NCBI GenBank assembly: GCA_013180625.2
Contig: SNVD02013723.1
Span: forward strand, 1 to 64,000
Reading direction: 5' to 3'
DNA from: Boswellia sacra
Lineage: Eukaryota > Streptophyta > Magnoliopsida > Sapindales > Burseraceae
Length of the DNA stretch: 64,000 bases
Shown in pieces: positions 59,463-64,000 of this stretch (positions are counted from its first letter, which is position 1; the number at the start of each line of letters is the position of its first letter). Below the pieces are notes generated by a model. It was given only the letters and a program-made list of their open reading frames with translations, searched no databases and was not told the DNA's origin. A program made the position numbers and the translations under genes.

Positions 59463-60540
59463 CTGAAAAGTGAAGATATTGGAAACACTTCTACAATTCC
59501 CTGCTATTGTCAAAATCTGAAGAGACTTTCACACGGTTAGAGACCCCTTGCTCAATAATAAGCACCCAACATTAGCATAAAACAAGAATGATGCAAACTT
59601 ATGAAAGAAAATTAAAAATCAACCAATATGCTCCTCAGCGTTACAGGAAAATAAGGCTCCCTAACATTGCATATCCTCTGTACTAGCAGAAACAAGCATA
59701 TAAAATGAACATCGAAAACAATCAAATGGATGTCTGTGCAGTGGAACTTAAATGGTATCAGAAAAATAAAGCCTAAGTTATGAGAAACCATGAAAATACA
59801 AGTGCCCACCATGTACCAAGAAAGTCCAGGTCCTTTTTAACCATTTCATTCAGGCATTAAACAGTTCAGATATATAAGTTACATGGCCTCGAATTTAAAC
59901 CATTGATAATCATCTAACCTATTAATAACAGGAATTCAAAGTTTCCATTGAGAAAGAACCTTAAATTAATTTGTAAATGCAGAAATAGATTAGCCCACTA
60001 TAAACTAAATCAATTAACAGAAAAGAACTCAAGAACCCCACATAGGTTAATTAAGCAGTAAAGGAAACCTAGATGAATGTAGATGATGCATTGCAAGAAC
60101 AGTTGACATATATATACACACACACACACACACACATACACACACACATGTCAAGTCTAAATTAATTTTCAGCAGGAAAGCCAGACGACTCCAAGTATCA
60201 AATCCAAACTAATTACATCAAGATTCAACAATAAAATTTCGCTGAAAATGAAATGGTTCTTGAGATTTACCTCTTGAAACTCTCACAAAACTCTTGAGGT
60301 ACTGAAAATATTAATCATCAAAACTTTAACTTCATACCAGTTAACATTTTCATACACACGATTGAATAACACTAAATCAAATTGTGGATAACCAGAATAC
60401 TAATGAAACACCATGTAATATGTTATGCATATATTATAAGAATCGAGTATCCACAAGAGGAAAGTGAAACTAATGCTACTCATCAAAGATCTACATGCGA
60501 AACGTGGTGACTGGTGAAAGAGAGGAATAAGAGATCTTAC
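59463..60540 (-). other. Predicted intron in the 5' leader of the membrane-protein gene
   Basis: On the minus strand a donor (CTA then GTAAGATC) lies at 60540 and an acceptor (CTTTTCAG) at 59463, 35 bases upstream of the ATG. The span between has no coding sequence and includes an (AC)n run at 60115-60148. A leader exon would lie just above 60541. Leader introns are common in plant genes. Transcript data would decide. Confidence 0.5.
60115..60148. repeat. (AC)n microsatellite
   Basis: A run of CA units with one TA interruption, within the predicted leader intron. Confidence 0.9.
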
Positions 60541-60649
60541 TAGCAACAAGAAGCAAATGCCAATGATTCATTCAAAACCAGTTTCGGAATAGAAGGGATC
60601 ATCATGGAGGGAGATCGCGTTAATAAGTACTAAGCGGGTGGCTACGCTT

Positions 60650-62940
60650 TCGAACGTGGAGTCATGGTTTTGCTACACGTGGAATTGTGACTCCACGTGG
60701 GGAGCTTTTAGTCTCACATGTGGCATGCAATACATGCATGATGAATCTATGCTTGTGTGCTATTTTGAGCTTATCGGTTGCCTCTCCTCTCTCTTGTTTG
60801 CTAATGGACAAAGAGCTTGCTCGATGCCATTCATCATCCTCCAACGTTACATTATTACATGTCATTTCCTAATTTTTTTAAGGCAAAAAAGAAAAAAATG
60901 AAAATTTTATTATTTTTATTAGTGGTATTAGATTTACAGCTCAAATCAATTAAAAGTTTACAATTTAATATGACAATCCATATAAAGTTAGAGGAGGAAA
61001 AAATACAAATAAATGATAGAAGTTATATCTGTTGTAAGATTTTGTCACTTAGGGGGCTATTGTCTTTTTGTTTGAAATCTGAATTAGTCTGAATTAAAAT
61101 GAAATCTAAATAGGTTTGAATATAAAAATCTGTACTATAAGTTTTTTTTTTTATTTTAATACATGAATTAAAATATCTGAAAACTAATGATTTTACATAT
61201 TTATTATACGATTTTATTTCATATAGTAAAAATATTTGCATATCAAAATATATCATGAATTTAATTTATTTAAAAATTTATAATTTGGTAAAAAATTTAT
61301 TTTTTTAGGAATTTGATATATAAATAAGCTAACAGTAAAATAATTTTAAAATATATAAAGAATTACAATATAAAATTAGAAGTAAATTATAATATTCCAA
61401 AATTAAAATATTAGACTATATACAAATTAATCATAAATGAATTTTATAAGGGCGTTTAAGGGAATTAGAGAATTAATAAATGATTCATATATCTGCATTA
61501 AGATAAAATCTAGAATTTTTAGCTTTTTTCCTTCATATAAAAATATCTTAAATTAAGTTTTAAGTTAAAAAAAATAATGAAAATATTTGCAGTATGAGAA
61601 TAAGCGAAATTTATATTTTAGACTAAAAAACAATAAAACCTTTAGACTGCTACATCAAGTTATATACTTTGGGTTATAAATATAGCATTATTGTATGATT
61701 GTTGTTATTTGAGCCACATCAAATCTTTCTCTAAGCCCCTCTACTTAATTTTTATTAATTTAAAATATATCTAAAAGTTGAATTACCAAAAACTCCTAAG
61801 ATTATTGTCGTAGGAAGACTTCCTCCGTTGATGTTTGGATTCCTTTTATGCAACAATATTGGGTGACGGTAATGGACAAAAAGGATTGGAATTTGATGAT
61901 ATTTTCTTATTAACTTTTTCTGCATTCAAAGAGAACCAGCGCTATGGCTTAGTCGATCTCTGCTATAGCGCTTGGAAAAGACAGATCGGCAAGAGAGTTA
62001 AATTGTGAACTAGGAGGCCAGGCCTTACACAGAGGAGGCTTGCGCGACTAGTCTCTTTCTTTTGTGATTAAGTCTAGCCCTTTATCTCCAAATGGACCTC
62101 CACTCCTAATGTTTCACAATCTAGATTAATGGTTTTTTCAAAGCACTGGATTGGATTTAATAAATATGTCTAGTTGCCAGTTCTCTGAAAATATTCGTGA
62201 TAGAGTTGAAAAATTTTTGCAATTAGACTTGTAAGTTTAATCAAAGAGGAAGGGATGAAGGATATTTTTGGTATTCTATAAAATATATTTTTCAATTTTA
62301 TTTTATTTAAAGAGGGGTTTAAAGAGAGTATTTAAGGGGCTTAAATAACAACTCTCTTATTGCATTTCTACATGTATTTCTCCACAACTTCGCCGCTTTG
62401 TGGCCCATTTTATTTCTGCCCATCCAAAGATAAGAAAGTAGGCCCATGCCAACCCCAACTCAACCCAAACCCACAAGGAAGCTATGAAAAGGGGAAACTA
62501 AAAATATTTACATGAACTTTTACAAAGCTTGAAAAGAATGAAAATAATTATCAAGGACACAATTGCATTAACCAATTGAGCATTACCCTTTTTAATAATA
62601 ATATAAGGAATTCAATAACAATTTTTGTAGATATATAACTTGAAATATAGCTAGTTTCAAGGAATATTGATAGAAAAGGAAACTGATTGTCCTGATGATA
62701 ATTTAGGAAGTTCAAATGAATTGCTTAATAAATTCATCTCGTACCGTATCTAGGTTTGTATTTATTATTTCAAGATTGTGGTTAGAAATTACCTTATGCA
62801 GATAATTTATGCTGGGCAACTCTATAACTTCAAACGTTAAATAAATTAACATAATAGCAGAACGGGAAATTAAGGTAACTCTCAAGAGTTTTACGTTACA
62901 TGTTTTCACTAATTGCTTATATATCGAAATTGATATCTCT
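60650..62940. other. Spacer without a supported gene
   Basis: AT-rich sequence with small chance frames only. GGGGGCTATTG...TTTGAAATCTGAATT at 61050 looks like the end of a MITE, but no matching right end was found. Confidence 0.45.
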
Positions 62941-62942
62941 TC

Positions 62943-62952
62943 ATTATAAATG
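62943..62952 (+). promoter_or_regulatory. Possible TATA box of the HIPP gene
   Basis: ATTATAAATG lies about 55 bp upstream of the ATG at 63005, which allows only a short leader. Confidence 0.35.
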
Positions 62953-63004
62953 CTGATAAGTTGTTTTAGCAATTTGTTGAAAACGTAAGCGAAACAGACC
63001 AAAT

Positions 63005-64000
63005 ATGCCAGAACATCAAGGTGGTGATCATCAAAAGGTAGAGGAGAAGGTAGAGAAAAACAACGAAGAAACTGTTTTGAAAGTTTACATGCATTGCGAA
63101 GGATGTGTGACCAAGGTCTCCCGTTGCTTTCAAGGATTTCACGGTAATAATCTCTTTATTGGTGCTAATTGATTTTCGTATGGAACTGACAGATCTTGTA
63201 ACGTACAATATTTTTTATATCCCTCCATAGGTTGGTTCAAGTGGCAAAACTTGAGTCCAGGATATGTGGTTAGGCGTACGGTCCTGATTTCAGGTCATGC
63301 TACTGAATTAAACAAATCTATCATCTTTTAAGACCTGATATTGAGATCTATAGGGTATCATAGAGGGATTAGTCGAGGAGGGTCTCAAACTGGAGACTCA
63401 CGGTTACTAAAAAAAAAGAAATATATTATTTACATATTCTTGTTATTTTCTAGGTGTGGAAGAAGTTATGATCGATAGAGCAAACAATAAAGTGGTTGTT
63501 AGAGGAGAAGATGCTGACCCAATTAAGGTCTTTGAGAGAATTCGAAAGAAGTATAGTAGAAATGTCGAACTTATTTCTCCAAAACCAAAACCAAAACCTG
63601 ATGGAGATCAACGGAATGAAAAAGAGCCACAAAATATGCAAGTCAGTCTCAATTGTAATAAACTTCTGCCAACTAATTAATTAATTTACTGTAATATACG
63701 TGCATGCTTTCTTAATAGTTAATTATTACAAATGCTTTTATTTTGAAGGCACAAGTGAAGGTCGTCATGATTCTCAAAATGTATATGCATTGTGAAGGTT
63801 GTGCTCGTGATATCAAGAAAAATATAGTAAGAATGAAAGGTGGATATTGATATCATGTAATTAATTAGTTGACTTTTTGTCTTTTCAGTTAATAAAATTA
63901 AATTAAATTAAACTTGAGAACTAGTTTATACTAATAATTTAATTTCACTTGTATATGTTGTATTTGATCTTGTTATGGTAGGAGTTTCAAGAGTTGAAGC
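63005..64000 (+). CDS. Heavy-metal-associated (HMA) isoprenylated plant protein, 5' part
   Basis: HIPP proteins bind metal ions through HMA domains and are usually anchored to membranes by a C-terminal isoprenyl group. Visible exons are 63005-63143, 63454-63641, 63749-63839 and 63982 onward, with GT-AG introns joined in frame. Two HMA domains begin at residues 24 and 112, each with the metal-binding MHCEGC motif (Cys 31/34 and 124/127). Between them lies the typical Lys/Pro-rich linker (ELISPKPKPKPDG). This two-domain layout fits the HIPP7/8-like branch. The rest, including the expected CaaX end, lies beyond the window. Intron 1 contains a SINE-like insert. Confidence 0.92.
63231..63420 (+). 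mobile_element. SINE-like retroposon in HIPP intron 1
   Basis: TGGTTCAAGTGG fits the A box of a tRNA promoter. About 38 bp later GGTCCTGATTTC is a weak B box. The segment ends in a run of A (63411-63418). A clear target-site duplication was not found. A degraded tRNA-derived SINE is the best reading. Confidence 0.4.

Noticed and set aside
61050..61460. Possible MITE beginning GGGGGCTATTG
   Set aside because: No inverted partner or target duplication was found downstream.

Overview
This is 64 kb of AT-rich plant nuclear DNA. Genes are split by short GT-AG introns. Many transposons are present, and the protein families (WRKY IIc, LAZY1, HIPP) point to a eudicot, probably a woody rosid. I cannot name the species from sequence alone. 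No bacterial, organellar or CRISPR-like features were seen.

Six genes can be built exon by exon. On the minus strand: a WRKY75-like transcription factor (22363-24766, 2 exons, 191 aa), a LAZY1 gravitropism gene (40777-43281, 5 exons, 390 aa), an intronless protein of unknown function (52009-52878, 289 aa) and a multi-pass membrane protein (58327-59427 plus a predicted leader exon, 279 aa). On the plus strand: a complete sphingosine-1-phosphate lyase DPL1 (32345-37430, 15 exons, 538 aa) and the 5' part of a HIPP-type heavy-metal-binding protein (63005 to the window edge). They are unrelated in function, as expected for neighbouring plant genes. No operon or biosynthetic cluster is implied.

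The left third is mostly transposons. Positions 1-3096 are the 3' end of a Ty3/gypsy element. It sits inside a Ty1/copia element, whose RT/RNase H remnant and 3' LTR start follow at 3097. At 5460-7560 lies a block related to most of the WRKY intron 17 kb away, interrupted by a 763-bp MITE. From 9816 to 20851 lies an 11-kb Mutator-like element (MULE) with a 9-bp target duplication. It holds a decayed MURA-type transposase on the minus strand and a decayed DUF1985/Ulp1-protease gene on the plus strand. Its right terminal repeat is split by a 4.08-kb LTR-type insertion that has its own 5-bp duplication.

The right two thirds hold the other genes, separated by AT-rich spacers. These contain several MITEs with recognisable ends, SINE-like pieces in introns and simple repeats. 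Long stretches (24.9-30.4, 43.4-50.2 and 53-58.3 kb) show no gene I can support. The most unusual object is the nested MULE with its captured, now inactive SUMO-protease-like gene. That architecture belongs to known plant MULE lineages, so I do not claim a new system.
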